DNA from: Salinimicrobium sp049680855
GTDB lineage: Bacteria > Bacteroidota > Bacteroidia > Flavobacteriales > Flavobacteriaceae
Direction: 5' to 3'
Assembly: GCF_049680855.1 (NCBI RefSeq)
Contig: NZ_JBMPGS010000007.1
Span: 56,229-120,228 of the forward strand
DNA: 64,000 nt
In this document: one piece after another, positions 16,929 to 24,885 of the stretch
Numbering within the stretch: position 1 is the stretch's first letter
Layout: the number at the start of each line of letters is the position of its first letter
Notes under the pieces: generated by a model
The model's input: the letters and a program-made list of their open reading frames with translations, nothing else
Told to the model about the DNA's origin: nothing
Database searches by the model: none
Position numbers and translations under genes: made by a program

Positions 16929-17034
16929 CACACGAGAGGATAAGCACAATGCTCACGACCCGGGCGTGGGCTTGCTTGTTGTGTGTAGGTATACCAGTGC
17001 CTTAGATCGATAAGTTGAGCATCCACGCCTTTTT
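16929..17034 (+). ncRNA. Structured RNA or attenuator leader upstream of sigma gene
   Basis: The region can fold in several ways: CACAC (16929-16933) with GTGTG (16981-16985), AAGC with GCTT inside, and GGCGTGG (16963-16969) with CCACGCC (17023-17029), the last followed by TTTTT. Mutually exclusive pairings ending in a T-run suggest a small RNA or an attenuator. It resembles no riboswitch I know. Confidence 0.4.
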
Positions 17035-17160
17035 GGTTAAAAAGGTCCTTCTTCTCAATTGTTTTCAAAGCTATCTTCTCTCAATTCCCTATAAGAATTC
17101 GCTTAAGCTAATTAGTTTAATCTCTGCTGGTAATTCCCTCCGGCTTAAAAGCGACTGCTT

Positions 17161-17946
17161 ATGTTACAGCGTATTTTTGATTTATTACAACAAGGTCATC
17201 CCGATGCTTTGGAGCTTATCTATGCCAAATACCAACGCAGGATCTTTTGGCTGGGAAAGCAATTGATTCGTGATGAGTTTGTCATTGAAACCCTCCTTCA
17301 AGATACTTTTTTAAAACTCTGGGAGAAAAGAGAAGGCATTGAACGACCCGAGCATATTTATTTTTTCCTTCGCTATGTGATGAAACGGGAATGTACCTAC
17401 TACTATTGTCGGCCCAAAAATGACTTTTACAGGAACATCAACAGGCTGGAATTTTATGAGAACTATCAGGAGTATATGCATGGTTATAACACACAGAAGG
17501 AAGATGAGCACCTAATAGATCAGGAAGCAGATCAGAAAGCCTTTGATAAGATTAAAAGCATTTTTCCTTTGCTCAGCGCCGAAAGAAGCCATCTCATGGA
17601 ACTCTGCTTAAAATATGGCTTTCAGTATAAAGCGATTGCCAATGCCATGGGAGCCAGTATTACCTATACCAGCAATGAGGTAAAGAGAGCCATTGCGGAT
17701 ATCAAAGATATTATCCATAAAGGCAGTGCGCTGGAAACTCCATTTAAACCAGTAGCGGTTGTAAAGATAGAGGGTACCATGACCAAGGAACAGGAAAAGG
17801 TATTGCAGTTGCGTACGGAAAAGCAGTATTCTTTCGCTTCCATAGCCAAAGAGCTCAACCTCTCACAAAAGGAAGTACACAAAGAATTTATGGCGGCCTA
17901 TAAACTGATGCAGGAGAAACATGAGCAACAACTAAAAGCCTCGTGA
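17161..17946 (+). CDS. ECF-like sigma factor linked to Cas12f-like protein
   Basis: 261 residues. Residues ~15-80 (LIYAKYQRRIFWLGKQLIRDEFVIETLLQDTFLKLWEKREGIERPEHIYFFLRYVMKR) are a sigma region 2 of the ECF/FecI kind. Residues ~145-187 form a region-4-like HTH (SAERSHLMELCLKYGFQYKAIANAMG), and residues ~215-250 a second HTH (TKEQEKVLQLRTEKQYSFASIAKELNLS), so it is longer than a normal ECF sigma (~170-200 residues). It ends one base before the ATG of the Cas12f-like gene, indicating one operon. No anti-sigma gene is adjacent. Likely role: binds core RNA polymerase and is brought to promoters by the RNA-guided partner (inference from layout). Start is the ATG at 17161. Confidence 0.85.
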   Translation: MLQRIFDLLQQGHPDALELIYAKYQRRIFWLGKQLIRDEFVIETLLQDTFLKLWEKREGIERPEHIYFFLRYVMKRECTYYYCRPKNDFYRNINRLEFYENYQEYMHGYNTQKEDEHLIDQEADQKAFDKIKSIFPLLSAERSHLMELCLKYGFQYKAIANAMGASITYTSNEVKRAIADIKDIIHKGSALETPFKPVAVVKIEGTMTKEQEKVLQLRTEKQYSFASIAKELNLSQKEVHKEFMAAYKLMQEKHEQQLKAS

Positions 17947-17947
17947 T

Positions 17948-19045
17948 ATGGCCACGGATACGCTCAAACTCACTCGCAAGATCCAGTTACTCATCGATCT
18001 GCCCACCAAAGAAGAACGAAAGGAGGCCATGGAGAAGCTTTACCTGTGGCGCAATAGATGCTACAGGGCAGCAAATCTTATTGTCTCTCATCTCTATGTT
18101 CAGGAGATGATCGAAGAGTTTTTTTACTTATCAGAAGGAATAAAGTATAAACTGGTAGATGAAAAGAAGGATGTGAAGGGAATGCTCAACCGTTCCCGGA
18201 TCAATTGCACCTACCGGATGGTCTCCGATCGCTTTAAAGGAGAAATGCCCACCAACATCTTAACCAACCTCAATAGTATCATCCTAAGTTCTTTTAAGAA
18301 AAAAAGGCAGGAGTATTGGAGTGGAGAACGCTCCATCAACAACTTCAGGAGGAATATGGCTTTTCCCTTTGACATGGAGGGGGTTTGCGGATTGAAATAC
18401 AATGCAGAGAAGAAAGCCTTTTGCTTTCAATTTTTTTCCATTCCTGTAAAAACATACCTGGGAAAGGATTTTAACGACAAGTGGGATCTGATGCATCAGC
18501 TGGTAAATGGAGAAATAAGAATGCGTACCTCTCATATCCAGTTAAAAGAGGGCAAGATCTTTTTGCTGGCCGTGTTTGAATTTGAAAAAGAAAAGCATGT
18601 CCTTAAACCGGAAGTGATCGCGGAAGCCAGGCTGTCCCTGGAATATCCCATAGCAGTGAAAATTGATAAGGCGAAACTCACCATTGGCAGCAGGGAAGAG
18701 TTTTTATACCGAAGATTGGCGATACAGGCCGCGATGAAAAGAACAGCTGAAGGAGCCAAATATGCGAGATCGGGCAAAGGCCGCAAAAGAAAAACAAAAG
18801 CTCTTGCCAGTTTTCGAGAGAAAGAGCGTAATTATGTTCACCATCGCCTGCATGTCTATAGCAGGAAGCTTATTGACTTTTGTATAAAACACCAGGCAGG
18901 AACGCTCATTCTCTTGGATCAGGAGAAGAAAATAGAACTGGCCAAAGAGGAAGATTTTGTGCTGCGGAACTGGAGTTATTATGACCTAATGACAAAAATA
19001 AAATACAAAGCCGAGAAAGCCGGTATTGAGCTTATAGTGGACTAA
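17948..19045 (+). CDS. Nuclease-dead Cas12f/TnpB-like RNA-guided protein
   Basis: 365 residues. Cas12f/TnpB-family features are the WED-like segment LPSN-type (MPTNILTNLNSIILSSFKKKRQEYWSGERSINNFRRNMAFPF, split over residues 100-141), the basic bridge-like region 271-312, and RNWSYYDLMTKIKYKAEKAGIELIVD (340-365), which normally runs into the RuvC-III/zinc-ribbon end. Here the protein stops exactly at that point, so the CxxC ribbon and RuvC-III Asp are absent. The RuvC-I GxDxG reads SLEYP (E232), and the RuvC-II Glu site reads LILLDQ. It should bind a guide RNA and DNA without cutting. Upstream sigma gene and downstream structured RNAs fit a guided transcription activator. Confidence 0.85.
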   Translation: MATDTLKLTRKIQLLIDLPTKEERKEAMEKLYLWRNRCYRAANLIVSHLYVQEMIEEFFYLSEGIKYKLVDEKKDVKGMLNRSRINCTYRMVSDRFKGEMPTNILTNLNSIILSSFKKKRQEYWSGERSINNFRRNMAFPFDMEGVCGLKYNAEKKAFCFQFFSIPVKTYLGKDFNDKWDLMHQLVNGEIRMRTSHIQLKEGKIFLLAVFEFEKEKHVLKPEVIAEARLSLEYPIAVKIDKAKLTIGSREEFLYRRLAIQAAMKRTAEGAKYARSGKGRKRKTKALASFREKERNYVHHRLHVYSRKLIDFCIKHQAGTLILLDQEKKIELAKEEDFVLRNWSYYDLMTKIKYKAEKAGIELIVD

Positions 19046-19055
19046 ACAATAAAAG

Positions 19056-19155
19056 TGAGGGTGCTTGTACACCCGCAAGGTGAGGTGAACATCACACTCA
19101 CTGAATGCCCTTGGCATATACAACGCGTGAGTGTTCTTATAAGAAAAAGTGCCAG
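19056..19155 (+). ncRNA. Putative guide RNA unit A for the dCas12f-like protein
   Basis: Starts 11 bases after the dCas12f-like stop. Three pairings are visible: GGGTG (19059-19063)/CACCC (19070-19074), ATGCC (19105-19109)/GGCAT (19113-19117), and CACTCAC (19095-19101)/GTGAGTG (19127-19133). The motif GAATGCC...GGCATATACAAC recalls the AATGCAAC 3' end of Cas12f guide scaffolds. Sequence after GTGAGT (from 19133: GTTCTTATAAGAAAAAGTGC) differs from unit B, so it is the candidate guide. The exact ends of RNA and guide cannot be set from sequence alone. Confidence 0.65.
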
Positions 19156-19235
19156 GACCAGGATCAGAAATACTTATCTAATTTAAATAGAATAACACCG
19201 GGTAACAATATTATTGGATATAACCGAAAGAATTA

Positions 19236-19335
19236 TGAGGGTGCTTGTACACCCGTATGGTGAGGTCACAGACACTCACTGAATGCCTATAGCATATACA
19301 ACGGCGTGAGTCATCTTATTTTAGTGAACCTGGAA
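19236..19335 (+). ncRNA. Putative guide RNA unit B for the dCas12f-like protein
   Basis: A second copy of unit A exactly 180 bases downstream, nearly identical up to GTGAGT (19306-19311). The same pairings are kept: GGGTG (19239-19243)/CACCC (19250-19254), ATGC (19283-19286)/GCAT (19292-19295), ACTCAC (19274-19279)/GTGAGT. Loop bases differ while stems hold (CAA/TAT after CACCCG; CCCTTGG/CCTATAG), as expected for a conserved RNA fold. The candidate guide from 19312 reads CATCTTATTTTAGTGAACCT. The units are separated by ~100 bases, unlike a CRISPR array. Confidence 0.65.
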
Positions 19336-19421
19336 TTATCAGTTCGGGAATAACGAATCATGTGTTGAGATAATTGAAATAAATAACCTAGGGTATTTTC
19401 TCAACTGGTTTGTAAAATTAT

Positions 19422-19448
19422 AAAAAAAGCCACCTTTTTATTGGTGGC
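19422..19448 (-). terminator. Terminator of the T9SS lipase-like gene
   Basis: GCCACC (19429-19434) and GGTGGC (19443-19448) form a hairpin; on the minus strand it is followed by seven T (19422-19428). It lies 72 bases beyond the stop of the 1087-residue gene. Confidence 0.8.
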
Positions 19449-19519
19449 TCTTGGTATACACTGTTCAAGTTTTTACAAATTATCTATTATTTTCAATTAT
19501 CAAAAGTTCCACATTGCTA

Positions 19520-22500
19520 TTATTTCTTTTTAATCTTTGTAGTATACTCAATACCATTCCAGGTTCCTTTAATTATATACATTCCTCTAGGCAGTTCGCT
19601 AATATTTATTTGTTGTTCGTCCGTTTCTAATCTCAGAACCCCATGAAGATCAAAAATCTTAATGTTAAAGACGTTCTTAACTTCCTGAGAATTCGTTTCA
19701 GTTGTATTAAACGATCCAAGAGACACAAATGTTGACGAGGAAACGGAACTTGAGTTACCGCAAGGGTCCGGGGGAGGGAGGAATGCATAGGTATCTACAC
19801 TAGTTGCTTGTAAAGTGTAGTTACATGGTTCTTCAGGAGGAGGAGTTAGGAATACTCTTATAATGGTCACGCCACAATCATTTTCTATAAACACATCAAT
19901 CGTTCTATTCCAATAATTATTACTTCCATTACCAACAATTTTATATTCATTCCCATTATTGTAAGGACCCTCGAATCTTACTGTGGCAAAGCCAGAAGAT
20001 GAAACTACTGAAAAAGTTGCAGGACCTGTCAGATTTTGCTCCGATAATTGTGAACCATCACCATTTATGTAAGCCCATGCCTGCCAAGAGGGAGCATCGG
20101 GGTCTAATGCAGAAATCTTTACATCTGGTTTACCAATGGAAAACCTTTTTGAAATTGAAGCACTTCCACATGAAGGACTATTGATCGTGACAGTAAGATC
20201 ATATTCTCCTGTTGCGTTTGAATTATACGAGATACCCACTTCATTTGAATTGACATTGTTCAAAGTAATTCCCGATGAAGGAGAAATGCTCCAGGAATAA
20301 TTGGCATCTCCATAATTCGGTATACTATAGGTTCCTGAGCTACATAAATTTTCAGGTCCGGTTATACTAATATTTTCACATACAAATGAACAATCGTATA
20401 CGATAGGCACGGTTGAAGGGTCTATTTCCCTCGCCAGCCAATCACCGTTATCTTCGAATAAATCAAGATGCTCTTGATTATAATTAGTAATCAAAATGAG
20501 ACCGTTTTCTGAAGCTATCCTTTCGATTTCAAATGGGTCTTCCCCGTATGATGTTATAAAATTAGCAAATGGGAAATCTTTTGGAGCCACAGGTGGTGAA
20601 CTTGCTTTATAAACGTCCCTATAATCGGAATCAGTTAATTCTACAAAACCCTTACCAATATCCAAAGCACTAACAGTAGGGACTAAAACAAAATCTGGAT
20701 CACTTACAACACTCATATTTAATCCATACCAGGCATTAGATTCCGCACTAGAGGAAGAAGGGATTCCAGTTGATACCACACCTCCAGGATAATAATCATA
20801 CGGCAATGAATTGGAAGGTGAATTAATATTTTTATTAATTATGGTTGTAGTAATATTAATTAGCCACAACACCTTTTTTGTAAAAGATACATTTGCTGAA
20901 TAAATTTCCCTTGTATTTCCCTGGCTCGGTTGGGCGTTAACCCGAATATCTGCATCTAACCTGCTGTTGCCTGGCAAAACTCCAAATAGAAATCCTGGTT
21001 CAAAAGTAAATATTGTGGTGGCCAAAAAGACCGCATTATTTGTTAGATTTCCTATGGGGTATAAATTAGTAAGTATATCTGTTAGCCATCCCGTTTTAAC
21101 CTGTCCGTTTAAGCTAAACAAAACATCACCAGGACTGAACCCTTGGGTATTGGCACATTGGCTGCCGTTCGAAATAGCCACATTTCTGGTCTGCTGGGGA
21201 TATCCTTTTTCTTTTAAATCTGTTTGCCAGTCTGAATGAACTGAATTATCTATAAGATAGTTTCTGTTTACCCACTGGACCAACATCTGTTTTACCGCTG
21301 GCTGATCTAAAAGATTTAAATTGTCTGAAAGCCCAACGCCATTATTAAAGATGGGCAAAATCTGATCCCCACCGAACAATTGAACAGGAGATTGAATATA
21401 CTGGTTTCTCGCATTCCTTGCAGCGTATTGATAACCTAATGGAACGTTTGCCCCTAAATGTGGAGAATCCTGACTTACAAAAAGACGGGTGTCGTGTTCC
21501 AAATCATCATCATCTTCCATATTTTTTAGAGCATATCGGGCGACTAATCCTCCCATACTCTGTCCAATAACAACATTTGGTTCGTTAGTAGTTTTCTCAT
21601 CATTCACCCACTCAATAACTGCTTCCAAGGCATATGCATTTCTCTGGATATAATCAGTTCCATCATTCCAGTTAACATAAATGATATCATATTCTTGATC
21701 ATTATCAAAGAAAAATTCACTACCTAATAATTGGGTGTTTAGGAGCTGGCTTGAAGATCTGTTTACTTCATTAAGAAAGGACAACAAGTCTGATTCTCCA
21801 AATGGATTTTCTGGTGCCATTACCCTCCCAAGGTCTAAGCCTTCAGCAACAATTAACGGACGCCTTATTTCTCCATATGTATTTCCATAATTTATTTGTA
21901 ATGTCACATTGCCATAAGAGGATTCAATTGCTTTTGAAGAAGAAATCTCAAGCGTTTCAATACTGCAATTATTTGCTCCACCCGTTCCATAAGGACAATG
22001 ATAAGGGATACTGTTAAAGTTTAATTTTGAATGACTTAATAAAACACCCCCTGTAGTTAAGGAAATTTTATAGCCCCAGGTTTTTATACCCTCCGTTGCA
22101 TAGCTTACCGATAATTGCTGCCCGGGAGTAACATTGACATATCCGTTTCCATCACCAAAATCGATTTGAACAGCCTGAACAGAACTGGAATCATTTGTAT
22201 ACCATAAGTCAGAGGGAAATTTAACATTGAAATTTAAACCGTCGTAATTTATTACTGAAGGCGAAATAGCAAAAAGTCTCTCCTCTTCATAAGGGTTTTG
22301 CCATACACCATTCACGTATTTATCGTAGAGCTTGTTATTTGAAATGGTAATTTTATTAGGGTAGGCATTTTCAATGAATTTTGAATATTTAAAATATAAC
22401 CCACTTAACGTGATGGTATTCTTTTCTCGTTCATCCATCCAATTCTTTTCGAAATTTTGATATGAGACAAACCCTTCACTAACACCCGGATTAACTCTGG

Positions 22501-22783
22501 ACATTAAAAGTGTACTGTATAACTGTTTTAAAGTACCTGGATGGACATATGAACTATCGGAGATAGTTCCTGAATATGCTTCTAAAGAAGAATATTCCAT
22601 AGCAAAATCCTGAAGTAATCCATTAGGAATTTTGGATTTGTCTAAATTAGAAAATGCGTCATTTATCTGATTAGCAAAGGAAGTATTTACTTCAATTTCA
22701 TCTGGAAGACCGGGTGGTATTATGAGCTGAGAAAACATAGGAAATGTTGCCCACAGCAGCAGGAAAAGTAATTTATATTTCAT
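19520..22783 (-). CDS. Secreted lipase-like protein with T9SS sorting domain
   Basis: 1087 residues. A signal peptide (MKYKLLFLLLWATFPMFS) starts the protein. The middle has an alpha/beta-hydrolase fold with nucleophile elbow GQSMGG (~residue 408) and LVARYALKNM, like PGAP1-type lipases/esterases. Then come Ig/PKD-like segments (~810-890) and a C-terminal type A type IX secretion signal (~1035-1087: VFNIKIFDLHGVLRL...LPRGMYIIKGTWNG...KIKKK). It should be exported across the outer membrane and anchored or released by T9SS, acting on lipids or esters; substrate unknown. It is convergent with the sigma/dCas12f module and 47 bases downstream of the lipoprotein gene on the same strand, so the two may be co-transcribed. 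Confidence 0.85.
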   Translation of the reverse strand: MKYKLLFLLLWATFPMFSQLIIPPGLPDEIEVNTSFANQINDAFSNLDKSKIPNGLLQDFAMEYSSLEAYSGTISDSSYVHPGTLKQLYSTLLMSRVNPGVSEGFVSYQNFEKNWMDEREKNTITLSGLYFKYSKFIENAYPNKITISNNKLYDKYVNGVWQNPYEEERLFAISPSVINYDGLNFNVKFPSDLWYTNDSSSVQAVQIDFGDGNGYVNVTPGQQLSVSYATEGIKTWGYKISLTTGGVLLSHSKLNFNSIPYHCPYGTGGANNCSIETLEISSSKAIESSYGNVTLQINYGNTYGEIRRPLIVAEGLDLGRVMAPENPFGESDLLSFLNEVNRSSSQLLNTQLLGSEFFFDNDQEYDIIYVNWNDGTDYIQRNAYALEAVIEWVNDEKTTNEPNVVIGQSMGGLVARYALKNMEDDDDLEHDTRLFVSQDSPHLGANVPLGYQYAARNARNQYIQSPVQLFGGDQILPIFNNGVGLSDNLNLLDQPAVKQMLVQWVNRNYLIDNSVHSDWQTDLKEKGYPQQTRNVAISNGSQCANTQGFSPGDVLFSLNGQVKTGWLTDILTNLYPIGNLTNNAVFLATTIFTFEPGFLFGVLPGNSRLDADIRVNAQPSQGNTREIYSANVSFTKKVLWLINITTTIINKNINSPSNSLPYDYYPGGVVSTGIPSSSSAESNAWYGLNMSVVSDPDFVLVPTVSALDIGKGFVELTDSDYRDVYKASSPPVAPKDFPFANFITSYGEDPFEIERIASENGLILITNYNQEHLDLFEDNGDWLAREIDPSTVPIVYDCSFVCENISITGPENLCSSGTYSIPNYGDANYSWSISPSSGITLNNVNSNEVGISYNSNATGEYDLTVTINSPSCGSASISKRFSIGKPDVKISALDPDAPSWQAWAYINGDGSQLSEQNLTGPATFSVVSSSGFATVRFEGPYNNGNEYKIVGNGSNNYWNRTIDVFIENDCGVTIIRVFLTPPPEEPCNYTLQATSVDTYAFLPPPDPCGNSSSVSSSTFVSLGSFNTTETNSQEVKNVFNIKIFDLHGVLRLETDEQQINISELPRGMYIIKGTWNGIEYTTKIKKK

Positions 22784-22830
22784 AAGATAAGGTTTAGTAA
22801 AAAAAGAATTGTTTGTAGTACGGCTTATTT

Positions 22831-23373
22831 TTAATATATGACGTCAAACCTGCCATTTCTAATTTCAACGATTTCTTCTCCCTCTTTATCTACCGCATCA
22901 AACCAGAATGTTCCGGAAACAATCCGTTTCTCAGTATCTAGTTTTGAGATATGTAATTCACCGCGGTGTTCATCACTTGTTACGAATCCCCCCAAATGAA
23001 GATCATTATAGCTCGCAAGACTATGTGAATCTTCACTCTTCAATTCGTACATCTGGCCTTCAACTAATTTTTCATTCCGTACCTCGATAAACATCATTTT
23101 ACTTTTTCCTGAAGTTCTATTCACTATATTTAATCCAAAAACAGAATCATCATCATCGGAATATTTATACTGGACGAAAAGAACTGAACCAGTATTTAAT
23201 CCTCGCCCCCCTGGCACCAGTGCCTTTCCGTTAACAAGACAACCCGCTGTATTAGCACCAGTTTGCGATATTGGCGGCAAACAATCTATGGGGTCATCAC
23301 ATTCTTTTTCTTTAGAACAGGAAGCTGTAATAATGGCTAAAAAAAAGCTTAATTTTATTAATGTCAGTCTCAT
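22831..23373 (-). CDS. Unknown lipoprotein
   Basis: About 180 residues from the ATG at 23373 (the frame is open to 23394). A lipoprotein signal (LTLIKLSFFLAIITASC) with Cys followed by SKE is clear. The rest (LVPGGRGLNTGSVLFVQY..., HRGELHISKLDTEKRIVSGTFWFDAVD) is beta-rich and resembles the many DUF6252-like Bacteroidota lipoproteins whose closing motif is 'RIVSGTFxFDA'. Function unknown. It lies directly upstream of the T9SS lipase-like gene. Confidence 0.75.
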   Translation of the reverse strand: MRLTLIKLSFFLAIITASCSKEKECDDPIDCLPPISQTGANTAGCLVNGKALVPGGRGLNTGSVLFVQYKYSDDDDSVFGLNIVNRTSGKSKMMFIEVRNEKLVEGQMYELKSEDSHSLASYNDLHLGGFVTSDEHRGELHISKLDTEKRIVSGTFWFDAVDKEGEEIVEIRNGRFDVIY

Positions 23374-23437
23374 AATAAGGGAGTAGAAATTCATTAGGAT
23401 AAACTTATATTATTATTAATAAAAATTGTTATTTATT

Positions 23438-23462
23438 CCCGTAAAAAAAGTACGGGTTTTTT
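23438..23462 (+). terminator. Orphan plus-strand terminator
   Basis: CCCGTA (23438-23443), AAAAAAG, TACGGG (23451-23456), then TTTTTT. The hairpin and T-run point to plus-strand transcription, yet no plus-strand gene precedes it. The rest of the 23395-23707 gap shows no gene. Confidence 0.6.
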
Positions 23463-23707
23463 GTTGTTCTAATTCCAGTTATTGACAGTCTTATCAAATC
23501 GACATCACTCTGGATTTTTTTATCTTATCATATTAGATCCTCCCATTAAGTAGTAAGCCTGCTATTTCAACTAGACTATAAGTTTAATCTGTGAATTATA
23601 TTTTTCCTCCAAGCATAGATTTTCCTATAAATCCTTTCCTTGCCTACCTATCGTATACCTCTACAGGTAAAACTAATAGTGATTGTGTATTTCTTGATTT
23701 TACTAGA

Positions 23708-24007
23708 TTAAGAAAATAGGCTATAGATAAGAATAGCATTGAGAATAATAGATACATTAAAAATAATCACTGCCCATGCAGGGTAAGCCTTTGCCTTCTC
23801 AAGTTTATGTCCAAGACTGCTCATTTCCTGGCTGTGGTAGGTCAGGGCGTTTTCAATTTTTTCCTGCTGTTGCAGCAAGGCATATTCGAGTCTACTACTG
23901 TCAATAGCAATTTTCTGCTGTTGTATTTTCTCGAGCTTTTCAACGGTTCGTTCAAACAGGCTGATCTCTGAAACCAGCAGTTCACTAAGTTGGTCTAATT
24001 TTGCCAT
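23708..24007 (-). CDS. Coiled-coil tail-anchored protein of mobilization region
   Basis: 99 residues: a long helical, Gln/Glu-rich part (ISLFERTVEKLEKIQQQKIAIDSSRLEYALLQQQEKIENAL) and one C-terminal membrane segment (AVIIFNVSIILNAILIYSLF). Small proteins of this build regularly follow the relaxase in Bacteroidota mobilizable elements (I recall DUF6730). It starts 10 bases after the relaxase stop, last in the mobilization operon. Specific role unknown. Confidence 0.75.
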   Translation of the reverse strand: MAKLDQLSELLVSEISLFERTVEKLEKIQQQKIAIDSSRLEYALLQQQEKIENALTYHSQEMSSLGHKLEKAKAYPAWAVIIFNVSIILNAILIYSLFS

Positions 24008-24017
24008 GATATTATAT

Positions 24018-24885
24018 TTAAAATCCCATTCCCATATCCATTCCCCTGGAGATGACTTTCTTGATTACATGTTTGGCTATAGCCTTTACCATGCCGGTGG
24101 AAAGTTCCACTGTGGTTCCTGCAACGTTCAGTTGCGTATTTTCCTTTAGAAAGGCTGGTATGGATTTCCCAGATGCCAGGCTTTTACCAATATTCCCGCC
24201 TGTCATGGAGCGGTGCACTTCACTGCCTTTCAGGTTGTAATTATCAAATTGGAACCGGAAGCCCTGAAGTTTATTGGACTTGTTAATAGATGGGATAACC
24301 TTTACTCCATTGGTCTCCATAACTTTGATGTATTCCCCAAAGTTTTGCGGTCTGAACTGCTTCATAGTCAGGTCGTGCCTTCTTTTGATTTCAGAACGAA
24401 TAGAGGAGAGGTTCATTTCTTTCTCCCACTGTACCTGTTTTACGGTCGTCAGTTGCATCCTCTCCGCAACTTTCTCTGCAGCCTGTTGACTGTGTTTACC
24501 GATAAAGCTGTCATTATAAGCCTGTCCCCTAAAGTCAATACGATTTACATAAAGATGAATATGCTTATGCTTTTTATCCGTATGTACAAAAGCGATAGCC
24601 TGTCGGTCCTTTAAGTTCATTTCCTTCATAAATTCGGTGCATATCTTCGAGAGCGTTTTCTTGTCCAGGATTACCATCCTCAATGGTGGGACTCAGTACA
24701 AAGGAGAGCGTATTGTTCTTGCAGTTGCCATTCAGTTCCTGGATAAACCTGAATTCCGAAGTAACCTCTTTAGGAGAATCTGCCGAAAGGTTTTGGGAGA
24801 AGATTACCCTGGCATCTTTCTCCTGGTTCCAGCCATACTGCATGGAAGCCCGGGTATGCGCTATTGCTTTTCCTTTGCCGATCAT
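24018..24885 (-). pseudogene. Relaxase/mobilization nuclease, frameshifted
   Basis: Two overlapping frames encode one relaxase. The first (start 24885) gives MIGKGKAIAHTRASMQYGW...NNTLSFVLSPTIEDG and then leaves the family frame near 24670. The second continues LDKKTLSKICTEFMKEMNLKDRQAIAFVHTDKKHKHIHLYVNRI with the HUH histidines, to 24018. One inserted base (or two lost) at ~24665-24675 explains the break. Relaxases nick oriT and lead the strand into a conjugation pore. The gene lies between mobC (4-base overlap) and the coiled-coil gene, the standard order. It is either a real inactivation or a sequencing indel; an alternate TTG start in the second frame would give a fragment lacking the catalytic Tyr region. 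Confidence 0.8.

Noticed and set aside
19056..19340. CRISPR array
   Set aside because: Only two units, ~100 bases of scaffold each and ~100 bases between them; no cas1/cas2. Better explained as two guide-RNA genes.
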